DNA of 64,000 nt from Methanobacterium sp. BRmetb2 (lineage in GTDB: Archaea > Methanobacteriota > Methanobacteria > Methanobacteriales > Methanobacteriaceae), in NCBI GenBank assembly GCA_003491285.1, contig CP022705.1, positions 1,507,501-1,571,500 on the forward strand. The letters run 5' to 3'. A model generated the notes under the pieces. The model made no database searches and was not told the DNA's origin. It was given only the letters and a program-made list of their open reading frames with translations. The position numbers and the translations under genes are program-made. This document shows positions 6,770 to 17,516 of this stretch, in pieces. Within the stretch, counting starts at the first letter, position 1. Each line of letters starts with the position of its first letter.

Positions 6770-9424
6770 TCATTTGACATCTCTTAAAAAGTTGCTTTTA
6801 GTAATTCCACCTAAGGCCATCTTTTTTATTCTACTTTTTAGATTTTTAATATGTTCATGAGACAATTCTCCATTATCTGCTCTGTGGATGGCATTTTGAT
6901 ATAAATTCAGCAGGTTGCCCACATACTTACCTTCCCGGTTACGGGCATCAATTACCAGCCCATCAACATTTAACTGGTTAAACAAAGGTATATAATCCAC
7001 TAAACATAACTCTACTGAGTTTAAGATATGTGTTTTACATTCTAAATCTAGATAAAATGGAAATATATGATTTTTATTATCTTTAAGTCCCCAAAATTTT
7101 TCAGGCACTATTATTTCTTTATTATTTTCAAAACCCGGTACAGCACAGGGCAAACAATCTTCAGTGATTATAACCTCCATGTTACCATGTACTAATAATT
7201 CTACCCTGTTATTTCCCATATTCGACGTGTTTAACTTGTTATACTTAGTTAAACCAGTTATACTATTTTTGGATAATTCTGGACTGAAAGTAATGGTTTT
7301 AAATATATTTAAAAAATAGTTCACAGTCCAATTATTCCATATATTTAATTCTGCTGCTGCTGAAAGCGTGATCTCTGGTTTCAGTTTGGACAATAAATAT
7401 GCCGATCCTAAATCGCCTACCATCACTTCAGTTATAGAGTTTTTTTGCAGAGAATCAATTAATGGGAGTGCCATTTTTAGATACGTTTTTCTATTGATAC
7501 TGGGCCATTTCCAGATTAATTCGGCTCCATTATCATCACAAATGGATTTCATTTTGATAAACATCTTTAAAAATCTGTTCAAAGCATTTTCAAGATAATC
7601 TGCGTCTAAACATTCATATTTTTTTCCACGCAAAATTTCTAAACTATTTGATTCAAAATAAATTCTCTTGCAACCACTTTCAACTGCATATTCCACGTTC
7701 TGGGGATTGTTAATATAGATTGCCATGGAAATAGAATTTTCCAGATCCTCTTTTTCTTTTGATATGGCTGTTTTATGTTTGGGGTTGAATTTATTGTATT
7801 TTAGCCGGTTTAAATGTTCTTCAGATTTTTTGACCTCATTTTTGGAAGGTAGATAACTTTCCAGAAGAATAGTTTTTGTTTTTTCTAAAAAATCCCTTCT
7901 TATCTGGTTCAATTGACTTATAGGTGAAAATAAGTCTCCAGGATAATCAACCTCCAATTTTCTTATTTTAAATGAGGTAGAACCAGTTTTTTTCAGTTGT
8001 TTTTCAATCTTTTTTTCAGTCAGAGGATTTTTCAAGGCCTTTTCCATTTTAAAATCAGATTCCATCCTAAAAGATATTTTAGAATTATTTTTTCCCGAAA
8101 TTTGTCCTTCCAGTAGGGGGGTGTCATTTTTATCCCAGGAAACTTTCAAGTCAAGGGGAACTGACCGCGCATGGTCATTTAAAATAATAGCTTTTGCTTC
8201 ATTAAACAGGGACTTTTTATAGTTTAAGTATACCTTAGAACCTTTAGGGAGATAATTCTTCACTTTCAATTCCAGGATATTATTATTTATAGGTGGATTG
8301 TAGTCAATGTTCATGCCCTGACTTTTAAGATCTCCAGGAATTATAAAAACGATCCCATCACCTTTACTAGGAACTATACTACCTTTTAGATATATAAAGG
8401 CCTTTTTAAGTTTTGAATTATAGTTTATCACCCTGCCGATGTAAATACCTCGTTTATCTGGCCTGTTACGACCCATAATCTGTGAATGATCTTTTTCAAG
8501 AATATAACCTGATGTGAACATCCTATTGAAGGCTAATTCTAACTTTTTTAGATCATCGGGCTTGGGTTTCCAGACTCCCTCTCTAATCTCATCTAGAGCC
8601 TTCCGGTAAACACTTACTACAATGGCCACATATTCTGGTGACCGCATACGGCCTTCAATCTTAATAGAATCTATCGATTTTTGGGCAATTACATCCAGAT
8701 TATTATAAAGAGCAAGGTCACGGGTAGATAAAAGATAATCATTTTCTAGATGGACTTCACAAATGTCAACTGGTCTTCCATATTGGTCCATATTCCCATT
8801 AATTAATTTGTACGGCTTTCTGCAGGGCTGAGCACACATACCCCTGTTTCCACTTCTTGCCCCTATTAATGATGATAAGAGACACCTACCGGAATAAGAA
8901 TAACATAATGCACCGTGTGCAAATATTTCCATTTCAACCCTTTTTTGAAGTTTCTGGGCAATATTTTCTATTTCTGAAAGCTTCATTTCCCTGGCTAGAA
9001 CAACCCTTTTAAATCCAAAATCAGATGCCCATTCTACTCCGGGCAGATTGTGGATAGCCATTTGGGTAGATGCATGTAAATCAAGTTCAGGGATTATTTC
9101 ATGCGCCAGAGAAGCTAAACCAACATCTTGAACTATAACTGCATCAGCACCGATTTTATAGAGCCAGAAAAGGTGTTCAACTGCCTTTGAAATTTCAGAA
9201 TTTTTTATTAAAGTGTTAACTGTCACATAAATGTTAACATTATGCAGATGGGCATAATTAACTGCCTCTTCTATTTGGGATTTACTGAAATTATTAGCAA
9301 AACGTCGGGCTCCGAATCTTTTCCCACTTAAATAAACTGCATCTGCCCCAGCATTAACCGCAGCTTTAAAGGCATCATAGGAACCTGCAGGTGCTAAAAG
9401 TTCAGGTAAATCTTCATTAGACAT
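6770..9424 (-). CDS. U32 family peptidase-like protein with DUF3656 region
   Basis: 884 residues. The N-terminal about 300 residues are a typical U32 TIM-barrel domain: ELLAPAGSYDAFKAAVNAGA, AVYLSGKRFGARRFANNF, VYVTVNTLIKN-like strand, LDLHASTQMAIHN, and the cysteine motif YSGRCLLSSLIGAR...GMCAQPCRKPY near residues 175-205, which binds an iron-sulfur cluster in studied relatives. The middle (about 310-520) matches the extra domain common in long U32 proteins. The C-terminus has a second barrel-like part (about 560-850) with a CLPC pair. Relatives such as RlhA and TrhP hydroxylate RNA bases, so RNA modification is more likely than proteolysis. The substrate cannot be told from sequence. Confidence 0.85.
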   Translation of the reverse strand: MSNEDLPELLAPAGSYDAFKAAVNAGADAVYLSGKRFGARRFANNFSKSQIEEAVNYAHLHNVNIYVTVNTLIKNSEISKAVEHLFWLYKIGADAVIVQDVGLASLAHEIIPELDLHASTQMAIHNLPGVEWASDFGFKRVVLAREMKLSEIENIAQKLQKRVEMEIFAHGALCYSYSGRCLLSSLIGARSGNRGMCAQPCRKPYKLINGNMDQYGRPVDICEVHLENDYLLSTRDLALYNNLDVIAQKSIDSIKIEGRMRSPEYVAIVVSVYRKALDEIREGVWKPKPDDLKKLELAFNRMFTSGYILEKDHSQIMGRNRPDKRGIYIGRVINYNSKLKKAFIYLKGSIVPSKGDGIVFIIPGDLKSQGMNIDYNPPINNNILELKVKNYLPKGSKVYLNYKKSLFNEAKAIILNDHARSVPLDLKVSWDKNDTPLLEGQISGKNNSKISFRMESDFKMEKALKNPLTEKKIEKQLKKTGSTSFKIRKLEVDYPGDLFSPISQLNQIRRDFLEKTKTILLESYLPSKNEVKKSEEHLNRLKYNKFNPKHKTAISKEKEDLENSISMAIYINNPQNVEYAVESGCKRIYFESNSLEILRGKKYECLDADYLENALNRFLKMFIKMKSICDDNGAELIWKWPSINRKTYLKMALPLIDSLQKNSITEVMVGDLGSAYLLSKLKPEITLSAAAELNIWNNWTVNYFLNIFKTITFSPELSKNSITGLTKYNKLNTSNMGNNRVELLVHGNMEVIITEDCLPCAVPGFENNKEIIVPEKFWGLKDNKNHIFPFYLDLECKTHILNSVELCLVDYIPLFNQLNVDGLVIDARNREGKYVGNLLNLYQNAIHRADNGELSHEHIKNLKSRIKKMALGGITKSNFLRDVK

Positions 9425-9531
9425 GTAAACAGCTCAAAAATACAAAAAAACCAAATGCTCTTTTGCAAACTAATAAAATATAATTTTTATTCAAAAGGAA
9501 TTTTAATTTAAAAATTTTTTAATTGTAAATT

Positions 9532-10887
9532 TTAGGGTTGATTAATTTCTTTTAATACTTCAGAAACGATTTTAAGGAATTTTTCAATAATCCGTCTATT
9601 TTTCTCTTCACTTTTCAGTATTTTATCTTCGGCTTGTTTCCGGGATAGTGCGATGGCAAATAAGTCAGCCAATCTTTCTACAACTTCTAAATCTTCGTGA
9701 GTATAATTTTCTTTGGAGTTAGCAAGAGCAATAGTCCCTACAAGTTTATCATTTGATATGGCTGGGGCAGATACGAATTTTTCTATTTTAATATGGCCTT
9801 CTGGAGTACCTGTAGATCTTTCATCATTTTGAGGATCATTGGTAAGAATAGATTCTTTATTATTTAGAACCCATCCCCATAAACCGCCAAATTCTTCAAA
9901 TACTGGTTTTTTATCACTAACATGGCATTTTTCCCAGACTTCTCCAGTCATGGTTGAAGCTACCATAAATTCGGTTTCAGGGTCAATATAACCAACAAAA
10001 CCATACTTACTGCCTGTAATTTTTTTGGCATAATCTAAAACTAAGTCAGATATTTCTTCAATTGATATTGGATTAATAAGTTTTTGGGATAAATCAGCCA
10101 TTGCATTATTAATTTCTGCTTCATGGGCCAATTCCATTTCTACTAATTTAAGATCAGTAATATCTCTTATAACACCTAAAACTCCCAGAATATTTCCTGC
10201 AGAGTCTTTTAATGGGGATAATGAAGTTTGGAGATACCATTTACCGGTGGGAGTTTCTGAAGTCCAATCATAAACTATTTCTTCTCCTTTAAGTGCCTTA
10301 GTAAATGCTTTATCATGGATGTCTCCCAGTTTTTCTCCATAAATTTCCTCGGCAATTTTTCCAAGATACCTCTCCTCAGTAAACCCATATTTCTCAAGTT
10401 TTGATTCAGAGATAGATACATATTTTTTTTTATGATCTAATGTGAAAATTATATCGTTCATAGAATTAACAATAGCTTTGTAGCGGGCTTCACTTTCTCG
10501 AAGTTTTAGATCCATCTCATGCTTGTAGAGACCCACCTCTATGACGCTGTGAAGTTCTCGATCTTCAAAGGGTTTAATAATATATCCGAATGGACCAGTC
10601 TGTTTGGCCCGTTCTAGTGTTTTTTCGTCAGAATAAGCAGTCAAATATACAACCGGTATGTCATATTTGTTATAGATTTCGTTGGCAGCTTCTATTCCAT
10701 CAATTTTTCCTTTAAGAACTATGTCCATTAATATTAAATCTGGTATGTCCTTTCCTGCCTTTTCTATTGCTTTCTCTCCAGAAGAAACTATATCAGTTAC
10801 AGTGTAACCTAAAGTTTCCAGTCTTTGACCAATATCTATTGCAACAACGCTTTCATCTTCTACAACCATTACCCTTGTCTTGGACAT
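9532..10887 (-). CDS. Response regulator with PAS and GAF sensor domains (REC-PAS-GAF)
   Basis: 451 residues from ATG 10887, with AGAGGGAAT upstream. Residues 1-120 are a receiver domain (VMVVEDESVV, acceptor Asp in LILMDIVLKG, YLTAYSDEKT, YIIKPFEDREL). Residues about 130-255 form a PAS/PAC domain (YKAIVNSMNDIIFTLD ... GVLGVIRDITDLK). Residues about 270-420 form a GAF domain (EISDLVLDYAKKITGSKYGF ... LVGTIALANS). There is no histidine kinase, HTH or cyclase output, so it may act as a phospho-accepting adaptor or diguanylate-independent sensor. Its receiver is close in sequence to those of the REC-REC-glycosyltransferase (start 6320) and the hybrid kinase (start 21967), suggesting a shared phosphorelay. 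Confidence 0.88.
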   Translation of the reverse strand: MSKTRVMVVEDESVVAIDIGQRLETLGYTVTDIVSSGEKAIEKAGKDIPDLILMDIVLKGKIDGIEAANEIYNKYDIPVVYLTAYSDEKTLERAKQTGPFGYIIKPFEDRELHSVIEVGLYKHEMDLKLRESEARYKAIVNSMNDIIFTLDHKKKYVSISESKLEKYGFTEERYLGKIAEEIYGEKLGDIHDKAFTKALKGEEIVYDWTSETPTGKWYLQTSLSPLKDSAGNILGVLGVIRDITDLKLVEMELAHEAEINNAMADLSQKLINPISIEEISDLVLDYAKKITGSKYGFVGYIDPETEFMVASTMTGEVWEKCHVSDKKPVFEEFGGLWGWVLNNKESILTNDPQNDERSTGTPEGHIKIEKFVSAPAISNDKLVGTIALANSKENYTHEDLEVVERLADLFAIALSRKQAEDKILKSEEKNRRIIEKFLKIVSEVLKEINQP

Positions 10888-11271
10888 ATTTTATTCCCTC
10901 TGGTTAACTAAGCATTTTTAATTATATATTGAATTTTAGTCAATATTAAAATTTATTCTATTTTAAAATTATAATAAAATTTTTAGTGCTATTTAATAGT
11001 ATTACATAAAATTTTAAATATTTTTTATTATTATTTTAGCTTACACTTTATTTTTTTGGTTTTCCATAATATATTTCGTTTTTATATATTATAAATTGTA
11101 TTCCACATAAGAAAAATGTTTATATTTTTATTTTTTTTTATTAAAGCTGAGAAAACATAATATTTTTTATTAATATTCTTTTTTATTTAATATTTTTTGA
11201 AAATAAGCATTATGTCCCAATTTTATCATAGACTAAAAGATTTATAAGTTAGCATACCTTATTCAAATAAT
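10888..11271. other. Divergent intergenic region with tmk promoter
   Basis: Very AT-rich spacer between the divergent REC-PAS-GAF gene and tmk. It has long T and A runs, a TATA box for tmk at 11241-11248 and no coding frame I can support. Confidence 0.5.
11241..11248 (+). promoter_or_regulatory. TATA box of tmk
   Basis: TTTATAAG lies 31 bases before the tmk ATG. Archaeal transcription usually starts about 25 bases downstream of the box, which places the 5' end within a few bases of the start codon. No Shine-Dalgarno sequence precedes the ATG, so a leaderless or nearly leaderless mRNA is likely. Confidence 0.5.
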
Positions 11272-11847
11272 ATGTACATATGTATTGAAGGCATTGATGG
11301 ATCTGGAAAATCATCTCAAACCCTTCTCTTGGAAAAATGGTTACAAGAGGCAGGTTTTGATGTATTAAGAGTTTTTGAGCCTAGCCAATCTGTTGTTGGA
11401 AATTTAATTCGTAGTATGCTTCAGGATTCTAAGGCTTCTGATATAAATTTCCAGCGCACATTAGGACTTTTATTTGCCGCAGATAGAATGATTTTAATGG
11501 AAAAAATCAGGAAAGCAGAAATTAAAGGTTCTATCATAATTACTGATCGCAGCTTCTATTCCAGTCTGGTTTATCAAGATGGGGAAGAATGGATAAGGGA
11601 AATTAATAAACACGTCTTGAAACCGGATATCGTAGTTTTACTGGATATTGAACCCGAAACAGCAATTAAAAGGTGTGAAGGTAAGGATCACTTTGAAAAT
11701 GTTGTATTTCTCGAAAAGATAAGAAAAAAATATATGGATCTTGCAGAAAAGGAAAAATTTTATGTTATAAATGCCAATAACGGTATAAATAAAGTCCAAG
11801 AAGATATAAAAAGAGTCATTGCCCCTAAATTGGGTATGTGTATATAA
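11272..11847 (+). CDS. tmk: Thymidylate kinase
   Basis: 191 residues. It phosphorylates dTMP to dTDP in the cytoplasm, a step of dTTP synthesis. Visible motifs are the P-loop IEGIDGSGKSSQ at residues 5-16, the dTMP-site DRSFYSSLVYQ near 100-110, and a short lid region around RCEGKDHFEN. The length is close to the usual 195-210, slightly short in the lid. The start at ATG 11272 is forced by the P-loop position; there is no ribosome binding site, consistent with a leaderless message from the TATA box at 11241. It converges with the minus-strand tyrS group, whose last gene ends 4 bases away at 11852. Confidence 0.93.
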   Translation: MYICIEGIDGSGKSSQTLLLEKWLQEAGFDVLRVFEPSQSVVGNLIRSMLQDSKASDINFQRTLGLLFAADRMILMEKIRKAEIKGSIIITDRSFYSSLVYQDGEEWIREINKHVLKPDIVVLLDIEPETAIKRCEGKDHFENVVFLEKIRKKYMDLAEKEKFYVINANNGINKVQEDIKRVIAPKLGMCI

Positions 11848-11851
11848 AGAT

Positions 11852-12052
11852 CTACTTTTTACGACTTTCTAATTCTTTTAATCGTTCGTTGATATCTTTA
11901 ACAATGTAATCTCTTGCTTTTTCCAATTCTTCTTTCTCTCCGTACAGAACTGGTCCATAATCAGTTTGTTTCAGTTCTAATTCAAATTCACCTACAACTG
12001 CAGCAACACTTCTTTCGGTTACCCCGGGTGGTAGTCTCATTTCATATTTCAT
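11852..12052 (-). CDS. Small conserved-looking protein downstream of tyrS (66 aa)
   Basis: 66 residues from ATG 12052, preceded by a GGTGATTAT-type site. It begins MKYEMRLPPGVTERSVAAVV, has a strand-rich middle (FELELKQTDYGPVLYGEKEE) and ends in a charged helix. The compact alpha/beta pattern suggests a small globular cytosolic domain, perhaps KH- or ACT-like, but I do not recognise the family. It sits 33 bases after the tyrS stop codon and is probably co-transcribed with it. The function is unknown. Confidence 0.8.
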   Translation of the reverse strand: MKYEMRLPPGVTERSVAAVVGEFELELKQTDYGPVLYGEKEELEKARDYIVKDINERLKELESRKK

Positions 12053-12085
12053 ATAATCACCTTCATCAGTAACATTTTAAGATAT

Positions 12086-13045
12086 TTACTCTCTAAAATA
12101 TTCTCTTATTGGTTCCAATATTTGAATCAAACATTTGGATACAGCATTTTTAAGATCTAAAGGGTGTAAATCTCCTTCACTGTAAAGTTTTATCAATTGG
12201 GGGTAGGTTAATTCAAGGTTTCCCCCAAATTTCTCTGGCCTTTCAATTAAAAGAGTTTCGTAGTCTGAATAGATAAAGTGTTCGGCTATTTCTATTATAG
12301 GATTTCCTTCCACCTGGCCTGCCGGACAAAAACTCTTTTTAACCTTTTCTGTAATTATGGATGGTTCATCATCAATGGAAATATAGTTTCCTTTACTGGA
12401 AGACATTTTTTCATCCCCATCCAATCCATGTAAAAGTGGTGTATGAATACATACCGGGGATTTAAAGCCAATTTTCGGCAGATTTTCACGGGCCAGCATA
12501 TGGATCTTTCGCTGCTCCATACCTCCTAAAGCCAGATCAACCCCTAAAAATAACATGTCTATGACTTGCATTATAGGATATATAACTTCTGCCACTTTAT
12601 GATCTTTGCTTTCACGGGTTATCTGAGCCATACTTCTTTTGGCACGGACTAGAGTGGTTGTCAGTGCAAGTTCATAGATTTTTGAAGTGTATTCAGGACT
12701 GGTCTGAAAACTGGAACCATAAATAAACTCTGTTTCGCTGCTCAATCCTAAAGCCAGAAAACACTTTTTATTATACTCGGATATTTTTTCTATCTCTTCT
12801 AAACTACCTTTGTCATTAAGGTAAGCATGGAAATCAGCAAGTAATATTTTGATTTTAAACCCTGTTTTCTGAAGGTCTATCATTTTTTTTACTGTAATTG
12901 CATGTCCCAGATGAATCTTTCCAGACGGTTCATAACCAATATAGGCCACAGGATATTCCTTTCCTAGTACATCTTTCAGCTGTTCTTCCGTAATTATTTC
13001 AAGTGTTCCTCGCTTAATTATCTGTACTTTATCATCTAAGTCCAT
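12086..13045 (-). CDS. tyrS: Tyrosyl-tRNA synthetase (archaeal type)
   Basis: 319 residues, the size of the compact archaeal/eukaryotic TyrRS. It activates tyrosine with ATP and charges tRNA-Tyr. The class I signatures are visible: the HIGH variant SGKIHLGHA near residue 45 and KMSSSKG near 213. [20 protein letters not shown] and [20 protein letters not shown] match the tyrosine pocket region. The ATG at 13045 follows GGTGATTAT. It lies in a minus-strand run with NMD3 and aIF2-beta upstream, all translation-related. Confidence 0.95.
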   Translation of the reverse strand: MDLDDKVQIIKRGTLEIITEEQLKDVLGKEYPVAYIGYEPSGKIHLGHAITVKKMIDLQKTGFKIKILLADFHAYLNDKGSLEEIEKISEYNKKCFLALGLSSETEFIYGSSFQTSPEYTSKIYELALTTTLVRAKRSMAQITRESKDHKVAEVIYPIMQVIDMLFLGVDLALGGMEQRKIHMLARENLPKIGFKSPVCIHTPLLHGLDGDEKMSSSKGNYISIDDEPSIITEKVKKSFCPAGQVEGNPIIEIAEHFIYSDYETLLIERPEKFGGNLELTYPQLIKLYSEGDLHPLDLKNAVSKCLIQILEPIREYFRE

Positions 13046-13213
13046 ATAATCACCATAAATATATAAATATATTTTAATAACTTTTTATTAGATAAAACGT
13101 TTTCTTTAAGTTTTTCCTAGTTTAGACAGAGTCCTGTTAAAATAGTCTATAACCATATTTTTCTTGATGCTATTTAATAGGTACCTGTTAAGATTGACAA
13201 CAAAATTCTGGTT

Positions 13214-14275
13214 TTATTCATTAGAAATAGAATCAGTAACAATATAAATTCTATCCTTAATTTTGATAACTGAAACTTCTTCTCCTATTTCAATATCATG
13301 TGTTTCCGGGTTAATTTCTATTTCTACTGGTTGAAAGTCATCTGGATCCAGTATCTGTATTGAGGTGGGGGTTTTAGCAGTTAAAGTTGTTTTTTTTATA
13401 TCTTCCTTTTTAGCCTCAACTTCTATCTTTTCATAATCTCGCCACTGCACTGAAGAGATATCTGCAGTTTCTAGGTTTTTTAATTGAATTTTTCTCCCAT
13501 CCACTGCTAACAACTGGCCAAAAACATCACCATATTTAATAAAATCGCCTACCTGGAAGTTAGGAAGTCGAAGAGAAATCCATATGCGGTATAGTTCCTT
13601 ACCTGTTGATTTATCCTTTCCCATTAATCGGGGAGATTCTTTGACAATACCGCCCAATTCTTCTCTAATGGCACTTACCAACTTTTTTGAAACCTTGTAT
13701 GATCCAATGTAATAGTCTACACCCTCTTTAAGTATTAAACGGTCAGATACATACGCCATTTTATTTTTTTTGGAAATTCTCTCAATATGGGTGGATATAA
13801 TCTGGTCAACTTTTCCAATTTCTTCTTTTGAGGGAAATCGATCTTGGGCTCTTATTTGAATAACCGCCTCATAATATCCTGAAGCATATTTACTGCACTC
13901 TGGACAGACGTTTTTTAACAGTTTTACATTCAAATCATATTCTTGTTTTACAATTTCGCCCATAACATTGGCCTGGACGTGAACTAGACATTTAAGATTA
14001 GAACCTTTTGCTAAAAGCTCTTCAATCCATATCTCAACATCTTCAGCAGATTTATTAATCTTTATCTGATTGATTATGGAGTTGTATATGGTTTCTTCTT
14101 CACTCAAGTTCATGTCCCGCCATTTTCCTTCACTTAAGGTGGAACCACAGTGTGCACAGACAACTATCTCAATTTCATCTGGAATTTCTAAAAGCGAGAC
14201 ATCCTTGATAAAACAAGATTTACAAAGGCCATCTATAAGATCTTCATCTGATTTTCCACATCTTGGACAGAACAT
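13214..14275 (-). CDS. NMD3-family ribosome biogenesis protein
   Basis: 353 residues. The N-terminus has paired zinc knuckles typical of NMD3: CPRCGKSDEDLIDGLCKSCF at the very start and CAHCGSTL near residue 40, with a later CPECSKYASGYYEAVIQIR segment. In eukaryotes Nmd3 is the 60S export adaptor. Archaeal versions keep the ribosome-binding core and lack the nuclear export tail; this protein ends in a beta-rich OB/SH3-like region, as expected. The start at ATG 14275 follows AAAGGT. It is 8 bases downstream of the aIF2-beta stop, so the two are almost certainly in one operon. Confidence 0.9.
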   Translation of the reverse strand: MFCPRCGKSDEDLIDGLCKSCFIKDVSLLEIPDEIEIVVCAHCGSTLSEGKWRDMNLSEEETIYNSIINQIKINKSAEDVEIWIEELLAKGSNLKCLVHVQANVMGEIVKQEYDLNVKLLKNVCPECSKYASGYYEAVIQIRAQDRFPSKEEIGKVDQIISTHIERISKKNKMAYVSDRLILKEGVDYYIGSYKVSKKLVSAIREELGGIVKESPRLMGKDKSTGKELYRIWISLRLPNFQVGDFIKYGDVFGQLLAVDGRKIQLKNLETADISSVQWRDYEKIEVEAKKEDIKKTTLTAKTPTSIQILDPDDFQPVEIEINPETHDIEIGEEVSVIKIKDRIYIVTDSISNE

Positions 14276-14283
14276 AAATACCT

Positions 14284-14691
14284 TTAAAGTGTTTTTAGAG
14301 GTGCTTTAGCCCCACAAGCTTCGCATTTCAGCAGGAATATACGATCTTCTCTAATGATCCGGGTATCTGGCCGGTTACATTCATGACACATAACAAATCT
14401 TTTAACGTATTCGTCAATCCGGTCATTTATTAAAAAATGAGTAAATTTACCCTGCATAATAGCCCGACCACCTTCTAGGTTTCCAGCAGTACCCATTTCT
14501 CTTAAAAGAAATTTCAAAAGATGTTGGGGGTCACGGTTTAATGCAGTGGCTATTTCTCCAAAATTCTGGACAATTGTCCGGTTTCCTTGTATCATGGAAT
14601 AAGCCCTTGGCACTTTAAATCTTTTTGTTTCAAATACCTTTTTAGGTAGTTGATCTATTGCTCGGTCCAGTAATTCATCATAATCATCCAT
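14284..14691 (-). CDS. Translation initiation factor aIF2 subunit beta
   Basis: 135 residues. It is a subunit of heterotrimeric aIF2, which delivers initiator Met-tRNA to the small ribosomal subunit. The start is the ATG at 14691, preceded by AAGGAGGTAAT; a longer frame to 14715 would read through the ribosome binding site. The N-terminal helix ([15 protein letters not shown]) binds the gamma subunit. The core has [16 protein letters not shown] and [17 protein letters not shown]. The C-terminus is the C4 zinc ribbon [14 protein letters not shown]...CEACGAKAP. The length is standard for the family. NMD3 follows directly. Confidence 0.96.
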   Translation of the reverse strand: MDDYDELLDRAIDQLPKKVFETKRFKVPRAYSMIQGNRTIVQNFGEIATALNRDPQHLLKFLLREMGTAGNLEGGRAIMQGKFTHFLINDRIDEYVKRFVMCHECNRPDTRIIREDRIFLLKCEACGAKAPLKTL

Positions 14692-14858
14692 TATATTACC
14701 TCCTTGGATCTTCACTATTAAGTTAAAAAAGTGTAAGTTAAGTTACTATATCTAATATCTAATTAATATTTAATTAACTGTATAAAAATAATTAAATAGA
14801 AATTAATTGCACACACCGGGTATGCAGTTGTAAATATTTATATAAAATTATAGTATTA

Positions 14859-16865
14859 TTAAACTATCTTCAAGTATCCTCTTTCTGGTTCAAATACCAT
14901 TCCTTTATGTTTTAAAACTCTAATAACTTCTTCAACCTTTTCTTCACTTACATTATATCTATCTTCCATTTCAGATATAAGTATATTGATTGGAGCTTTA
15001 CCACCATATTCTTCTTCAAATTCCCTTATAAGTTCCACCAGTAATCGGAATTTGTCCCGGTCTGACTTGGGTGCTCTTCCTTCAACTTTGTCAATATCTA
15101 TCTTACCAGTTTCAGGATCAAGCCCTACTTGTTTTAGACACGCTTTTTGCAGTTTTATGGCTTTTTGAGCATCTTCTGCACTTACTTCATCTTTCAATCT
15201 TATTCTGGCACTTGATTCAGAAAGACGAATTAATGCTTCCAGTTGACGGGCAGTGATTGGAACTGGAGAATCTTCTTCAGCACCACTACCTCTCATGCCC
15301 ACGTAAAACTCTTCTAAAACAGTTATTGCTTCTTCGGTAAGTTTAGGGTGAACTTCACGTCTGGCATAAGCCACATATTTTCTTAAAAGTTCGGGATCAA
15401 TTTCAAAAGGTATAGAATCTTCTTTGTGAATATTAAGAATATGTCTTGCTAACTTTTTATCCTTTTCAGCATCTGGCTTGTCTTCAACCACAAATGTAAG
15501 GTCAAATCTGGATAAAATTGTTGATGGGAGATCAATTTGTTCGGCAATTGATTTATAACTGTCAAATCTTCCAAATTTTGGATTTGCAGCTGCCAAAACT
15601 GAACATCTAGAATTTAAGGTAGCCATTATCCCTGCTTTGGCAATACTTATTGTCTGCTGTTCCAGTGCTTCATGTATGGCTGAACGGTCTTCCGGACGCA
15701 TTTTATCCAGTTCATCAACACACACATTTCCACCATCTCCTAAAACTAGTGCTCCTGCCTCCAGGGACCATCCTCCAAATTCATCTCTTACTGCTGCAGC
15801 AGTTAAACCCACACCACTGGTACCTTTACCACTGGTGTAAATTCCACGGGGAGCAAGTTTGGATACATATTTAAGCATCTGTGACTTACCAATACCAGGA
15901 TCCCCTACAATTAAGATGTGTATATCTCCACGAAGACGAGTTTTATCTTCTAATTCTTTACGCACACCTCCAAATAATTGGAGAGCAATTGCTTCTTTTA
16001 CTTCACGATATCCTTGTATAGATGGTGCTGTTGATTTTATTATTTTTTCATAAATATGGGGGTCAGATGCCAGTTCTCGAATCATCTCTTCATCTTCAGG
16101 GATAATTTGTAGTTCCTCAAATTCCTGTTCAAGCTGTTCAATATAATTTCCATAAATAAAATTCTTAAATCGTTTGGTCTTATCGTCACGAACTGTTCTT
16201 AAAGTCCCAGTTATCCTAACGATATCCCCCGGAGTTAGGGTATCAACTAGATCATCTTCCAGCACTATTAATATTTGGCGGGGCTGTTCTCCTCCAGAAA
16301 GGTTTTCTAAAGGTTCCTGAAGTTTAACAGTTTGTGTGTCTAGAAATTCTGATTCTTCCTGGAGCAATCTAAATGATCTTCCTCCACAGTCCTGACAGAG
16401 AGAAGGCTCGGTGATCATATTACTGCTCTGGGATACCTCATGGATACGCATACACCCTCTACATTCAAAAATAGCTTTAACAATTCTGGGGCGTATTTCA
16501 TCGGTTTTACGCACAATTCCATCTACTGAAACAAATTTCCCAATAAATTTACTTCTCAAAAATCTAAGAGGAATGTTATTACTTACATTTTCAAGTCTGA
16601 TATTCAAATCAGCATTTTTTCTTAAGGGGTCAATGTTTTTAATGGCGGTTTGGGAAGCATGAATTACTTCCTCTGGCTTTTCAATTAATAAATCTGCCAG
16701 ATCTGGATCGAACATTTCCAACTCTAAATAGTCTACAACCACAGATCTTCTATCTGGATACTTCTCCAGGGCTTCGAAAACCAAGTCTTTATATTTTGTA
16801 TTTGTGCTGAAAAATTCCTCAAATTTAGTAAGTGATGTTTTAGTTTTATCAGTTGAAGTGGTCAT
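14859..16865 (-). CDS. mcm: MCM replicative DNA helicase
   Basis: 668 residues, nearly the length of the well-studied Methanothermobacter MCM. It forms the hexameric 3'-5' helicase at replication forks. Order of parts: the N-terminal DNA-binding and oligomerisation domain with zinc motif [10 protein letters not shown]...CQDCG (about 130-160); AAA+ core with Walker [10 protein letters not shown] (about 320), Walker B DELDKM, sensor [11 protein letters not shown] and arginine finger SRFDL; C-terminal winged helix (about 590-668). It starts at ATG 16865 behind GAGGTTT. It is upstream of aIF2-beta on the same strand, an association kept in Methanobacteriales. No origin-like repeats were seen next to it. 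Confidence 0.97.
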   Translation of the reverse strand: MTTSTDKTKTSLTKFEEFFSTNTKYKDLVFEALEKYPDRRSVVVDYLELEMFDPDLADLLIEKPEEVIHASQTAIKNIDPLRKNADLNIRLENVSNNIPLRFLRSKFIGKFVSVDGIVRKTDEIRPRIVKAIFECRGCMRIHEVSQSSNMITEPSLCQDCGGRSFRLLQEESEFLDTQTVKLQEPLENLSGGEQPRQILIVLEDDLVDTLTPGDIVRITGTLRTVRDDKTKRFKNFIYGNYIEQLEQEFEELQIIPEDEEMIRELASDPHIYEKIIKSTAPSIQGYREVKEAIALQLFGGVRKELEDKTRLRGDIHILIVGDPGIGKSQMLKYVSKLAPRGIYTSGKGTSGVGLTAAAVRDEFGGWSLEAGALVLGDGGNVCVDELDKMRPEDRSAIHEALEQQTISIAKAGIMATLNSRCSVLAAANPKFGRFDSYKSIAEQIDLPSTILSRFDLTFVVEDKPDAEKDKKLARHILNIHKEDSIPFEIDPELLRKYVAYARREVHPKLTEEAITVLEEFYVGMRGSGAEEDSPVPITARQLEALIRLSESSARIRLKDEVSAEDAQKAIKLQKACLKQVGLDPETGKIDIDKVEGRAPKSDRDKFRLLVELIREFEEEYGGKAPINILISEMEDRYNVSEEKVEEVIRVLKHKGMVFEPERGYLKIV

Positions 16866-17081
16866 TATAAAAATATTAAACCTCGCTCTATAAAATTATT
16901 TCCATAATCATAATTTACCACTAATATTCCCTAACTTAAAAAAAGTTTAATAATAATATAGTATAATTGTTAATATGATAAAGGAAGTATGAGGACTATA
17001 ATAAAATAATATTATAGAAGAATTATTTGAATATATAACAGATTATAATAAGTTACATAAATAGAGTATAACAGTGATAAG

Positions 17082-17516
17082 ATGAAGAGATCAAGATTAA
17101 ATTTATTCAGAGCAACTTCCATGACTATTTCCATCCTGGGGATTATTATGATAATTGCTACTGCAGGTATATTTATATATATTGGAATTGAAGCATTATC
17201 TTCCGGAGTATCCTCCAATGTAGACACGGCATCTGCTTATGATGACCTGGCAGTTATGAAATCAGACTATTCCAGCTTGAAATTGCAATTTGATGGCTTA
17301 AAAAGTGAGGTCACAGCTATTAATGATGACGATTTAAAGCAAAAATATGTAGACACAGAATTGCAACTTATAAAGGCCGAATCAGCGATCACGGATTTAG
17401 AAAGTGCTTTATCTTCGAATAAGGCACCAGAAGAGATAGAAAAAAGATTAAATATTGCAAAAAATGAACTTCAAGCAGCAAAAACAAGTGTTAGTAACTT
17501 TAAAGCACTTCTTTAA
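17082..17516 (+). CDS. Membrane-anchored coiled-coil protein of unknown function
   Basis: 144 residues. The N-terminus is basic (MKRSRLNLF), followed by one membrane segment at about residues 16-38 (ISILGIIMIIATAGIFIYIG). The rest is a soluble helical region with heptad repeats (DDLAVMKSDYSSLKLQFDGL; LQLIKAESAITDLESAL), so a membrane-tethered coiled coil facing outside is likely. I recognise no domain. It stands alone on the plus strand between MCM and rlmE, facing rlmE. A T-run after the stop (17525) may end the transcript. Confidence 0.75.
   Translation: MKRSRLNLFRATSMTISILGIIMIIATAGIFIYIGIEALSSGVSSNVDTASAYDDLAVMKSDYSSLKLQFDGLKSEVTAINDDDLKQKYVDTELQLIKAESAITDLESALSSNKAPEEIEKRLNIAKNELQAAKTSVSNFKALL

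Noticed and set aside
14859..16865. Possible replication origin beside MCM
   Set aside because: I looked for origin recognition box-like repeats and a neighbouring orc1/cdc6 gene in the spacers at 14716-14858 and 16866-17081 and saw neither.
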